A stretch of DNA of 53,343 nt, from contig NZ_JAIWNB010000042.1 of assembly GCF_020215705.1 (NCBI RefSeq), positions 1 to 53,343 on the forward strand, given 5' to 3'. Below are positions 8,287 to 15,856 of this stretch, piece after piece. The first letter of the stretch is position 1. The number at the start of each line of letters is the position of its first letter. The position numbers were made by a program, and so were the translations under genes. Source of the DNA: Nonomuraea aurantiaca (GTDB lineage: Bacteria; Actinomycetota; Actinomycetes; Streptosporangiales; Streptosporangiaceae). The notes beneath the pieces are model-generated. The model did not search any database, had not been told where the DNA came from, and saw only the letters and a program-made list of their open reading frames with translations.

Positions 8287-9173
8287 GAGGTGGCCCCCTT
8301 CCGCCCGATCAGCGAGGACAGCCCGGAGACCAGGAAGACCAGGACCGTCATGATGAGCGCCGTCGCCGAGGCGGTGGCCCAGTCGACCGTGGTGCTGGCG
8401 TAGTTGAACAGCTGCGTGGACAGCATCCGCTGGCTGGATCCGCCCAGCAGGTAGGGCGTGGTGTAGGCGGTGACGGACCCCGCGAAGACCAGGGTGGCGG
8501 CCACCACGATGCCCGGCATGGTCAGCGGGATGACGACGCTCCACATCGTACGGATTCTGCCCCCGCCGAGCCCGCGCGAGGCGTCGTCCAGGCCGGGATC
8601 GACCTGGGCGACGGCCGAGTAGCAGGAGATGATCGCCAGCGGCAGGAACAGCTGGGTGAGGCCGAGGATGATCGCCAGCTTGGTGTAGAGCAGCTGCGGC
8701 GCCACCTCGACGATGCCTAGCTGGACGAGCAGCTGGCCGAGGGCCCCCTTGGAGCCGAGGATCACCAGCCAGCCGAAGGTCCGCACCACGTTGCTCAGCA
8801 TCAATGGGAAGATCGCCACTGCCAGGAAGACGCCGCTCCAGCGTGACGGGGAGCGGGCGAGCCAGTACGCGATGGGGAAGCCGAGGACGACGCAGATGAT
8901 CGTGACAGCCAGCGCCAGCCCGACCGTGCGCCCGATCACCGCCAGGTCGTAGGGATCCGTGAGCATCTCGCCCAGGCGCGCGAAGATCTCACCGGTCGCC
9001 ACGTCCGGCGGCGCGAAGAGCATCGCAGCGGAGGGGATGAGGAAGCCTGCGACGAGAAGGACGAGACCAGGCACCAGTAGAAAGGCCGATGTGCGGGAGA
9101 TGTCGGCGTCCTTTCTCAGTGGCGTACGCTTACCTGGAACCGGTTGCGGAACCGGTTCCAAGAGCCTGACCAT
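8283..9173 (-). CDS. ABC transporter permease, PotB-like (start uncertain)
   Basis: First gene of the operon, 296 residues, about six membrane spans and an EAA-type loop LDDASRGLGGGRIRTMWSVVIP. The only ATG in frame is at 9173, but residues 5-13 are then encoded by the palindromic operator at 9135-9160 and no ribosome site precedes it. The next good Shine-Dalgarno (GAGAAAGGA, near 9115-9107) stands before an ATC codon at about 9099, so the true start may be a rare ATC there or the protein carries an operator-encoded leader. Function as a permease is secure. Confidence 0.85.
   Translation of the reverse strand: MVRLLEPVPQPVPGKRTPLRKDADISRTSAFLLVPGLVLLVAGFLIPSAAMLFAPPDVATGEIFARLGEMLTDPYDLAVIGRTVGLALAVTIICVVLGFPIAYWLARSPSRWSGVFLAVAIFPLMLSNVVRTFGWLVILGSKGALGQLLVQLGIVEVAPQLLYTKLAIILGLTQLFLPLAIISCYSAVAQVDPGLDDASRGLGGGRIRTMWSVVIPLTMPGIVVAATLVFAGSVTAYTTPYLLGGSSQRMLSTQLFNYASTTVDWATASATALIMTVLVFLVSGLSSLIGRKGATS
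9135..9160. promoter_or_regulatory. Tandem palindromic LacI operator
   Basis: Two copies of GGAACCGGTT lie 15 bp apart inside a 26-bp perfect inverted repeat (arms TGGAACCGGTT/AACCGGTTCCA, spacer GCGG). The right copy, GGAACCGGTTCC, is itself a full palindrome with the central CG expected of LacI-family operators. It lies between the first permease and the divergent LacI gene at 9252, so repression of the operon and autoregulation are both likely. Confidence 0.75.
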
Positions 9174-9251
9174 AAGTTATGAGCGGCCTCGCGCACAAAC
9201 CCCCGTGTGAAATCCGTGTGACGAATCTTCGTGAAGAATCAAGGAGGATGG

Positions 9252-10193
9252 GTGCCGACACTCGCGGACGTCGCCGCGCTGGCCGGGGTTTCGAAGGCGA
9301 CGGCCTCCCGCGCGCTGGGCCGGCCGGACCAGGCCGCCCCGGAAACGGTGGCCCGCGTCCGTGCCGCCGCTGAGCAGCTCGGATTCGTCCCCAACCGGGC
9401 AGCCACCCAGCTGGCCCGCGGAAGGACCGGGGTGGTCGCCGTCGTGGTGCCCACGCTCGACAATACCTTCTTCACCCCGATCATCGGCGGCGCCCAGGCG
9501 CGCGCGGCCGACTCGGGGATGCAGCTGACCATCTCGGTGCACTCTCTGGAGCACGCGGCCCAGATCGCCGCGGTCGAGCAGCTCGCGCACCAGGTCGACG
9601 GCTTTCTGCTCACCGCGCCCCGAGGTTCGGACGAGATCGTCCGCGCCGCCGCGTCGTTCAAGCCGACCGTGCTCATCGACCGCGAGATCGAGGGCATGAC
9701 CTCGGCGGTCGCCGACACGGCCACCGCCTTCGGCGCGCTCGTCACCTGGTTCGTCGAGAAGGGCCACGAGCGCATCGTCTACATCGGCGGTCCGGCGGGC
9801 TCCTGGCAGGATCGCCAGCGCCAGGCGGCCATCCGCGCCGCGACCGAGTCGAGCGGCGCGACGCTGACCATGCTCGGCCCGTACCCCTCGACGTTCGCCG
9901 CCGGAGTGGGGACGGCGGAGGCCGTGATCGCCGCCCGCGCCACCGCCGTGGTCCCCTATGCGACCTCGATCGGCCTCGGCCTCATGTTCGCCCTGCTCAG
10001 CCGCGGCATCCGCGATGTCGTGGTCAGCTCGGAACGCATGATCGTCGAGAGCCTCGGCCTGGACGACGTCCCCTCGATCGACGTGGACGGCGAGAAGCTC
10101 GGCGAGGTGGCCATGGACCAGCTCATGACCCTCCTCGGCGAGCGCAAGGAGCCACCACCCACCAGACGCCGCCTGACGGTCCCGATCAGCTAG
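9252..10193 (+). CDS. LacI-family transcriptional repressor of the ABC-deaminase operon
   Basis: DNA-binding regulator, 313 residues: N-terminal helix-turn-helix and hinge (PTLADVAALAGVSKATASRALG, about residues 2-22, with FVPNRAATQLARG hinge region) followed by a periplasmic-binding-protein-like sensor domain. GTG at 9252 is chosen because AAGGAGG (9241-9247) sits 4 bp before it and the protein then starts MPTLADV as LacI proteins do; the ATG at 9248 is out of frame. It is divergent from the transporter operon across a tandem palindrome, so it very probably represses it and responds to the imported ligand. Confidence 0.9.
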   Translation: MPTLADVAALAGVSKATASRALGRPDQAAPETVARVRAAAEQLGFVPNRAATQLARGRTGVVAVVVPTLDNTFFTPIIGGAQARAADSGMQLTISVHSLEHAAQIAAVEQLAHQVDGFLLTAPRGSDEIVRAAASFKPTVLIDREIEGMTSAVADTATAFGALVTWFVEKGHERIVYIGGPAGSWQDRQRQAAIRAATESSGATLTMLGPYPSTFAAGVGTAEAVIAARATAVVPYATSIGLGLMFALLSRGIRDVVVSSERMIVESLGLDDVPSIDVDGEKLGEVAMDQLMTLLGERKEPPPTRRRLTVPIS

Positions 10194-10378
10194 TACAGGC
10201 AGCGTTGAGGGTGAAGCCGCGTGGGCGGACAGCAGCGAGCCGGACGAGGTCGCCCGCACCCAGCTTGGTCATGATCTGGATGCCGTAGTACGGCGGGAAC
10301 GGCGTGTTGGCCGGCGGCTCGCAGGTCCCCGCTGGGACCACGCCGCCGTCGTTGTAGTCGGTGGCGCCCTGGATGGCT
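10186..10378 (-). pseudogene. Remnant of a secreted glycoside-hydrolase-like protein (C-terminal end)
   Basis: A minus-strand frame without start codon reads GATDYNDGGVVPAGTC, then a run resembling NTPFPPYYGIQIMTKLGAGD and ends LNAACTS at a stop overlapping the LacI gene. Such Pro-rich PYYGIQ blocks occur near the end of extracellular glycosidase-like proteins of actinomycetes. An in-frame stop at about 10380 separates it from any start, so it is a fragment. Family assignment is weak. Confidence 0.4.
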
Positions 10379-10547
10379 CACCGAGATGGCCGCGGCCGCC
10401 ACCGAGCCGGCCCTCGCCTTACGACGCTGAACCCTTAAAGGAAATCCGTGACTCAAAGAGGTGATCTCCAGCGCCACGATCGGCTTGAGGTTCTTACAGG
10501 GTGCGAACGTCAGCCCCCGCCTCCTTCGGCGGACCGGTTCCGATGAT

Positions 10548-10553
10548 TACTGT
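10548..10553 (+). promoter_or_regulatory. -10 box of a leaderless promoter
   Basis: TACTGT ends 7 nt before the GTG at 10561, so transcription would start at or next to the start codon. The same TACTGTCGG string precedes the ATG at 15128. Confidence 0.5.
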
Positions 10554-10560
10554 CGGTCAG

Positions 10561-11556
10561 GTGAAGGTGATGGTCACCGGTTCGGCCGGTTTCATTGGAA
10601 GTCATGTGGTCGCCTCGTTCGAGGCGGCCGGGCATGACGTGTCGGGACTCGATCTGCGCGACGGGGCTGATCTTCGCGACCCGGACACCCTGGATCTGCT
10701 GCTGCCCGGTGTGGATCTGGTCGTGCACCAGGCGGCCAAGGTCGGGCTCGGCGTGGACGTGGCCGACCTGCCGGACTACGCCTCGGTCAACGTGTACGGC
10801 ACCGCCGTGCTGCTGGCCGCGATGGCCAGGCATCACGTCGGACGGCTGGTGCTGGCCTCCTCGATGGTGGTCTACGGCGAGGGTGCCTACGACTGCGCCG
10901 AACACGGCCGGGTCAGGCCCGGCCCGCGCTCGACGGCGGACCTGGAGCGGGGGCGGTTCGACCCGTCCTGTCCCGTCTGCGGTGAGGTGGTGCGCTCGGC
11001 CGTGATCGGGGAGGACGCACCGATGGACCCGCGCAACGCCTACGCCACGACCAAGCTGGCCCAGGAACACCTGGCCGCGAACTGGGCGAGAGAGACCGGC
11101 GGGAGCGTGGTGGCGCTGAGATATCACAACGTGTACGGGCCGCGGATGCCGCGCGACACCCCCTACGCCGGGGTCGCCGCCATCTTCAGGTCGGCGCTGG
11201 AAGCCGGACGGGCGCCCCGGGTATTCGAGGACGGCCGTCAGATGCGCGATTTCGTGCACGTGCGCGACGTGGCGCGGGCGAACCTGGCGGCCGCCGAGGC
11301 CGAACCGGCCGCGGGCGGCCTGGTCGCGTACAACATCGCCAGCGGTGTCCCACACTCCGTCGGGCAGATGGCCGCCGCCCTCGCGGCGGAGTGCGGTGGC
11401 CCCGAGCCCGTCGTCACCGGCGAATACCGGCTGGGCGACGTCCGGCACATCGTCGCCGCGCCCGGCCGGGCCCGCGCCGAGCTCGGTTTCGAGGCCGAGA
11501 TCGGCTTCGAGACCGGCATGAAGGAGTTCGCCACCGCCGCTCTGGGGACGCCATGA
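10561..11556 (+). CDS. NAD-dependent nucleotide-sugar epimerase/dehydratase
   Basis: Short-chain extended reductase acting on a nucleotide sugar, 331 residues. The NAD motif GSAGFIGSH is at the N-terminus and the catalytic YATTK (Tyr-x-x-x-Lys) lies near residue 160. An insertion with CPVCG (about residues 139-143) resembles that of dTDP-L-rhamnose 4-epimerase-like proteins. The GTG at 10561 gives MKVMVTGSAG, as homologs start, and is preceded by a leaderless-type -10 box; ATG 10543 and GTG 10501 are alternatives. Its stop overlaps the GT2 start (ATGA), so the pair probably supplies and transfers a sugar for an envelope glycan. Confidence 0.82.
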   Translation: MKVMVTGSAGFIGSHVVASFEAAGHDVSGLDLRDGADLRDPDTLDLLLPGVDLVVHQAAKVGLGVDVADLPDYASVNVYGTAVLLAAMARHHVGRLVLASSMVVYGEGAYDCAEHGRVRPGPRSTADLERGRFDPSCPVCGEVVRSAVIGEDAPMDPRNAYATTKLAQEHLAANWARETGGSVVALRYHNVYGPRMPRDTPYAGVAAIFRSALEAGRAPRVFEDGRQMRDFVHVRDVARANLAAAEAEPAAGGLVAYNIASGVPHSVGQMAAALAAECGGPEPVVTGEYRLGDVRHIVAAPGRARAELGFEAEIGFETGMKEFATAALGTP

Positions 11557-12233
11557 CCCGCTCTGAGGACGCCACGACAACGACCATCGATGTAGTGCTG
11601 CCCTGCCTGAACGAGGAAGCCGCCCTCGCCTGGGTGCTTGAACGGATGCCGCCGGGCTACCGCCCGATCGTGGCCGACAACGGCTCCACCGACTCCTCGG
11701 CGAAGATCGCCGCGGAGCTGGGCGCCCTGGTGGTGAGCGAGCCGCGGCGCGGGTTCGGGGCGGCCTGCCATGCGGGGCTGCTGGCCGCCACGTCCGAGCT
11801 GGTGTGCTTCATGGACGCCGACGCCTCCCTCGATCCGCGGCAGCTGCCCGAAGTCGTCGCCCCGGTCCTGGGCGGGAAGAGCGATCTGGTGCTCGGCAGG
11901 AGGGTGCGCCGGCCTGGCGCGTCGTGGCCATTGCACGCCAGGCTGGGCAACGCGGTGCTGGCCGCGAAGCTGCGCCGCCGTACCGGTGCGGCCCTGCACG
12001 ACCTGGGGCCGATGCGGGCCTGCCGCCGGGCCGAACTCCTCGCGCTCGGGCTGCGGGACCGCAGGTTCGGCTACCCGCTGGAGATGGTGCTGCGGGCGGC
12101 GGGCGCCGGGTGGCGGATCGCCGAGGTCGACATCGACTACCTGGCCCGTCGCGGGCGGTCGAAGGTCACTGGGACCGTTCGCGGGACCGTTCGGGCGATC
12201 TCCGATATGCGAGCCGTCCTGCGAGACGGATGA
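11553..12233 (+). CDS. Family 2 glycosyltransferase
   Basis: Cytosolic GT-A transferase, 226 residues. Hallmarks: VVLPCLNEEAALAWVLE N-terminal strand, the diphosphate/metal-binding CFMDADASLD, and the GPMRACRR acceptor-side loop. It lacks membrane spans, unlike polyprenyl-phosphate mannosyltransferases with C-terminal helices, but the sequence type (dolichol-phosphate mannosyltransferase-like) is the same. It overlaps the epimerase by 4 bp. Its last 68 bp overlap tail-to-tail with the opposite-strand membrane protein gene. Confidence 0.85.
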   Translation: MTRSEDATTTTIDVVLPCLNEEAALAWVLERMPPGYRPIVADNGSTDSSAKIAAELGALVVSEPRRGFGAACHAGLLAATSELVCFMDADASLDPRQLPEVVAPVLGGKSDLVLGRRVRRPGASWPLHARLGNAVLAAKLRRRTGAALHDLGPMRACRRAELLALGLRDRRFGYPLEMVLRAAGAGWRIAEVDIDYLARRGRSKVTGTVRGTVRAISDMRAVLRDG

Positions 12234-12573
12234 CGGCGGCGACGAGCCCGGTCCCGGCCAGGACGATCAGCAGGTTGAGCGCGTAGTCGTGCGGCAGGAT
12301 CGACGGGTTGTCCGCCCGCCTGCCCAGCGCCAAGACCGTCGGCAGAGTCGCGAGCGTCACCAGCCCCGCCACGATCAGCCATGCCCTCAGCGCCGCGCCG
12401 GCCCTGGCCACGAGTACGCCGGCGAGCAGCACCGCGGGCACCAGCACGGCGTCGTGCGCGATCAGGACGCCGCCGAACCACAACGCCCAGCCGGGCGGGT
12501 CGCTGTCCATGAGCAGCCCGGCGAAGCCGAGCGCCACCAGGGCGCCGCCGAAAGCGTAGCCGAGCCACCTCAT
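12166..12573 (-). CDS. Small membrane protein, unknown function
   Basis: A 135-residue protein with four hydrophobic segments (opening MRWLGYAFGGALVALGFAGLL, then around 40-55, 60-75, 95-112) and a basic, Arg-rich C-terminus. I do not recognise a family. Its ATG overlaps the stop of the molybdopterin oxidoreductase gene (ATGA), so it is co-translated and may be a partner of that membrane redox protein. Its 3' end overlaps the convergent GT2 gene by 68 bp. Confidence 0.7.
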   Translation of the reverse strand: MRWLGYAFGGALVALGFAGLLMDSDPPGWALWFGGVLIAHDAVLVPAVLLAGVLVARAGAALRAWLIVAGLVTLATLPTVLALGRRADNPSILPHDYALNLLIVLAGTGLVAAVIRLAGRLAYRRSPERSRERSQ

Positions 12574-13682
12574 GACACCCTCACCTTCGTGACCCATTTG
12601 GTCTGCATGACTCCGGGCCGGTTCGGCGCGATCAGCCGGACCGGGTAGCCGTGGTCGGCGTCCAGGGTCCGGCCGTTGATCTTCAGTGCGAGCAGGGTCA
12701 GCGGATCGTTCCAGTGCGGTGGCCGGATCTCGCTGCCGCGGTAGTAGCCGCTCTGTTCGAGTGACTCGACCGTCAGGAACGCCTCGGGGGAGCCCCCTGC
12801 CTGGGCGATCAGGTCGCGCAGCCGGATTCCGGTCCATTCGCACTCCACGCTCCAGCCCTCCACGCACGAGATGGGCAGGCTGACCGTGTGCTGCGGCAGT
12901 CGTACCAGATCGGCGTAGGTGAGGGAGAGCGGCGTGCGGACGGCGCCCGTCACGACCAGCCGGTAGCCCGGGTCGCCGATAATGCCGGCGATGCCGGCGG
13001 CGAGCGCGGACCTGTTCACGGGCACACCCTGGGAGCCGATGCGCGGGTTGCGCGGCGCCAGTACGGCCAGCCGTCCCAGCGGGGCGACGGTCTCGCCCGC
13101 GGTGACCAGGGCGGCCACGCCGCAGGCGGCGGCGATCGTGTACAGGAAGCGACGGCGGTCAGGGTCCTGAACCCTGGTCCACAGGTGCCGCCGGAGCTTG
13201 GCCCACTCGTTGACGATGTGGACGACGAGCGCGCCGTAGACGATGAAAGCCGTCCAGTAGTGCGCCTGGATGAATCCGAACGGCCAGGCGTAGTCGTAGG
13301 CGATGTTCATCAGCCCGGTGACGAGCTGGAACAGCGCCCCAGCCACGAGCAGCAGGACGAACAGCCGCTCGGCCGCGTGGCCCGCCGAGCGCAGCGGCGG
13401 CCACTGCCACAACTTCGGGTAGACGGCCCACAGTTTCGCCAGGAGCAGCGGCACCGTGGCGATGCCGCCGATGACGTGCAGGCCCTGCGTGACGCGGTAC
13501 AGGTTGACCGGCCGCGACGGCCACAGCAGCCAGGCGGGGGGATGCTGGGTGAAGTGGCTGAACAGCCCCGTCGCGAAGGCGAGCGTGAAGCTGATCCCCA
13601 GCCACATGCCCAGCCTGGCCGACACCTGCTCCGACCTCAGGCGGCTGGTGAACCTGGCCGAGAGCGTCTGGATGAACATCAT
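12570..13682 (-). CDS. Cytochrome b561-type membrane domain fused to molybdopterin oxidoreductase
   Basis: Membrane-anchored redox enzyme of 370 residues. Residues 20-180 hold four hydrophobic helices with spaced histidines (FSHFTQHPP, GLHVIGG, AHYWTAF, VVHIVNEW) typical of heme-b561 domains. Residues 215-370 are a sulfite-oxidase-fold Moco domain with the Mo-ligand Cys in PISCVEGWSVECEWTG and a late GYPVRLIAPNRPGV. The start ATG at 13682 has AGGAGGCAGGAG upstream and overlaps the GT87 stop. Known relatives are extracytoplasmic reductases or dehydrogenases using quinone electrons; the substrate here is unknown. Confidence 0.83.
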   Translation of the reverse strand: MMFIQTLSARFTSRLRSEQVSARLGMWLGISFTLAFATGLFSHFTQHPPAWLLWPSRPVNLYRVTQGLHVIGGIATVPLLLAKLWAVYPKLWQWPPLRSAGHAAERLFVLLLVAGALFQLVTGLMNIAYDYAWPFGFIQAHYWTAFIVYGALVVHIVNEWAKLRRHLWTRVQDPDRRRFLYTIAAACGVAALVTAGETVAPLGRLAVLAPRNPRIGSQGVPVNRSALAAGIAGIIGDPGYRLVVTGAVRTPLSLTYADLVRLPQHTVSLPISCVEGWSVECEWTGIRLRDLIAQAGGSPEAFLTVESLEQSGYYRGSEIRPPHWNDPLTLLALKINGRTLDADHGYPVRLIAPNRPGVMQTKWVTKVRVS

Positions 13683-14986
13683 CGTGCTCCTGCCTCCTCG
13701 AGGGTGCCGGCCGCACGCCTCTGCCGTACGGCCCAGCCCACGACGACCCCCACCGTGGCCAGGGCATAGGCCAGGGTGGACGGGCCGAACAGGTAGGCGA
13801 CCGCGCCGGCCAGCGCCACGCCCAGCCACTCCCATCGCCCGTCCATGGCGGCCAGCGCGACGACCAGGAGCGCGTACCAGGAGTAGGCCGGGGTGAGCAG
13901 CAGCAGGAGCGATCCGCTGACCACCAGCGCTCCCGCCCACGGGCGGTCCGGGTCGCCATGGCGTAGCACCAGCCAGATCACCAGCCCCAGGACGGCGATG
14001 GCGGCGAACGGCGTCCAAGAATCCGGCATGACCAGCCGCAACACCCCGTAGCGCGCTCTCGCCGACGGCGCCTCGTAGCCTTCCTCCTGGAGGTAGCCGA
14101 ACAGGTAGCCCAGCACGGAAGCCCGCGAGGCGAGCACGTACGGCAGGTAGGCCAGCACGACGACGGCCCCGGCGGGCAGCACGACGGCCAGGACACGCCG
14201 CCAGGCGACCCCGTCGCGCAACACCCCGGACAGCGCGCCGGGAAGCGTGACGGCCGGCAGCAGTTTGGCCGCGATCCCGGCGCCGAGCAGCGCTCCTCTG
14301 CCCCGGACCACGCAGAAGGCGAGCACCACCAGCAGCACGCCCAGCATGTCGATGTGCGCGTTGTTGACCGCCTCCGCGGGCACGGCCGGGCACCACGCCC
14401 AGCACGCCGCCTGCCTGACGCCGATCCATCGCAGCAGTGCCAGCAGCACCGCGATCGCCATCAGCGCGCCACCCACCTGGTACGGCTTGTTCCGCGCCCC
14501 ATCCGGCGACAACCAGTGCACCAGCCGGAAATAGCCCTCGGCCAGCGGCGGGTAGATGGTGTGCACGAGCGGCCTGTTGATACGCGTGCAGGCCCCCTCC
14601 GCCACGTGGGCGAGGTCGGGCCCCGTGCAGTCATCAGGGAAGAGCCAGTCATCGCGCAGCGGGCCGAGCGCCGGATCGGCGGGCGCGTAGTCGTACGGTG
14701 AGTGCCCGGCTGCCTGCACCCGGCCGTCCCACGCGTACCGGAAGGAGTCGGTGCTCGTACTCGGCGGCGCGATCAGGCCGGTGGCGGTCACCACGATCCC
14801 GCCCGCCACGACCAGCACGGTCAGCTCCCGCTTCGGCACCTTGCGCGCCCACCAGAAGGCGGCCGCGAACAACCCCCATGCCAGCAGGTACCAGCCGAGC
14901 AGGCCGGGCCTGCCCAACGCCATCCGGATCAGGACGAGCACCAGGGCGACAAGCGTCGCGCCGGCGAACACCGTGTATCTGCTCAC
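13679..14986 (-). CDS. GT87/DUF2029-type polyprenol-phosphate-mannose-dependent mannosyltransferase
   Basis: Polytopic GT-C glycosyltransferase, 435 residues with about ten membrane spans. The first external loop carries the acidic catalytic-type patch STSTDSFRYAWDGRVQAAG and later HTIYPPLAEGYF. It begins at GTG 14986 and is the head of a three-gene coupled operon with the Moco fusion and the small membrane protein. Role: probably lipoglycan or protein mannosylation in the cell envelope (inference from family). Upstream repeats at 15028-15095 may control it together with the divergent genes. Confidence 0.78.
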   Translation of the reverse strand: MSRYTVFAGATLVALVLVLIRMALGRPGLLGWYLLAWGLFAAAFWWARKVPKRELTVLVVAGGIVVTATGLIAPPSTSTDSFRYAWDGRVQAAGHSPYDYAPADPALGPLRDDWLFPDDCTGPDLAHVAEGACTRINRPLVHTIYPPLAEGYFRLVHWLSPDGARNKPYQVGGALMAIAVLLALLRWIGVRQAACWAWCPAVPAEAVNNAHIDMLGVLLVVLAFCVVRGRGALLGAGIAAKLLPAVTLPGALSGVLRDGVAWRRVLAVVLPAGAVVVLAYLPYVLASRASVLGYLFGYLQEEGYEAPSARARYGVLRLVMPDSWTPFAAIAVLGLVIWLVLRHGDPDRPWAGALVVSGSLLLLLTPAYSWYALLVVALAAMDGRWEWLGVALAGAVAYLFGPSTLAYALATVGVVVGWAVRQRRAAGTLEEAGAR

Positions 14987-15027
14987 GAACCGAGCGTGTC
15001 ACCCTCGGCCTGTTTTGGACCGTCGCC

Positions 15028-15095
15028 ACGGCCACCCGTAACAACCCCGTAAGGGACAGCGTAAGAGACGGCCACCCGTAACAATCCCGTAAGGG
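15028..15095. repeat. 28-bp direct repeat with internal 11-bp GTAA phasing: OmpR/PhoP-like binding region
   Basis: Two 28-bp copies (15028-15055 and 15068-15095) differ at one base and are exactly 40 bp apart. Each contains two CCGTAA half-sites 11 bp apart; a further GTAA lies between them. GTAA starts are at 15038, 15049, 15061, 15078 and 15089. Direct half-sites at 11-bp spacing are the hallmark of winged-helix response regulators. The array lies between the divergent GT87 and DUF2064 genes and its right end abuts the -35 region of the latter. Confidence 0.7.
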
Positions 15096-15115
15096 TCGCC
15101 CCAGGTCACCGGCCC

Positions 15116-15121
15116 TACTGT
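15116..15121 (+). promoter_or_regulatory. -10 box of a leaderless promoter
   Basis: TACTGT lies 6 nt before the ATG at 15128 and there is no Shine-Dalgarno. Its expected -35 position (about 15093-15098) touches the last GTAA repeat, a typical activator geometry. Confidence 0.5.
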
Positions 15122-15127
15122 CGGACC

Positions 15128-15856
15128 ATGAAGATCACTCCAGGGGCGGCGCAGCTCGTGGTCATCGCCAAGGAACCCGTCGCGGGCCGGGTCAAGACCC
15201 GCCTGACGCCACCGTTCACGCCGAACCAGGCGGCCCGCCTGGCCGAGGCCTCGCTGGAAGACAGCCTGACCACCGTGGCACGGGCGCCCGCCACCCAACG
15301 CGTCCTGGCCCTGGACGGACTGCCCGGCAGCTGGCTGCCCGACGGCTTCGTGGTCATCCCGCAGCGCGGGAACGGCCTGGACGAGCGCCTGGCCGCCGCC
15401 TTCGCCGATACCTACCGGCTGCGCCCCGAGCCGGTCGTGCTCATCGGCATGGACACCCCGCAGGTCAGCCCCGCCCTGCTGGACGCGGCCACCAGCGCCC
15501 TGGTCGAGCACGACGCGGTCTACGGCCCGGCGGCCGACGGCGGCTTCTGGCTGCTCGGCCTGCGGCGGCCCGATCCGCGCCTGCTCCTCGGGGTGCCCAT
15601 GTCCCAGCCGTACACCGGCCGCGCCCAGCTCGACCGGCTCGCCGAAGCCGGCCTGAGCGTCCGGCACCTGCCCGAGCTGACCGACATCGACACCGCGGCC
15701 GACGCCTTCCACGTCGCCGCCGAAGCTCCAGGCTCCCGCTTCGCGGCGACACTGGCCGAGGTGGCGCCGTCGGCCCGGCTGACACCGCTGGCTGAGGTCC
15801 AGCTGACTCCGCCGGCCAGGGTTGGACCGCCGGCCGAGGCGGGTGCGCGCCGATGA
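15128..15856 (+). CDS. DUF2064 glycosyltransferase-like protein (TIGR04282 type)
   Basis: GT-A-fold nucleotidyl/glycosyltransferase-like protein of 242 residues. Family marks: VVIAKEPVAGRVKTRLTPP (phosphate-binding N-terminus), VLIGMDTPQVSPALLDA and YGPAADGGFWLLGL. The last 40 residues are a low-complexity Ala/Pro tail with repeats of LTPLAEV/LTPPARV, longer than usual for the family. It overlaps the methyltransferase start by 4 bp. In other actinomycetes this family is found next to GT2, GT87 and Moco-b561 genes, the set seen here (established neighbourhood from general knowledge). Confidence 0.8.
   Translation: MKITPGAAQLVVIAKEPVAGRVKTRLTPPFTPNQAARLAEASLEDSLTTVARAPATQRVLALDGLPGSWLPDGFVVIPQRGNGLDERLAAAFADTYRLRPEPVVLIGMDTPQVSPALLDAATSALVEHDAVYGPAADGGFWLLGLRRPDPRLLLGVPMSQPYTGRAQLDRLAEAGLSVRHLPELTDIDTAADAFHVAAEAPGSRFAATLAEVAPSARLTPLAEVQLTPPARVGPPAEAGARR

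Noticed and set aside
10530..10541. GGACCGGTTCC resembling the LacI operator at 9135-9160
   Set aside because: One base is missing from the dyad, so symmetry is lost, and it lies before an unrelated epimerase gene.
15028..15095. CRISPR-like repeat-spacer unit
   Set aside because: Only two 28-bp copies with a 12-bp spacing, no cas genes, and internal 11-bp phasing indicates protein-binding sites.
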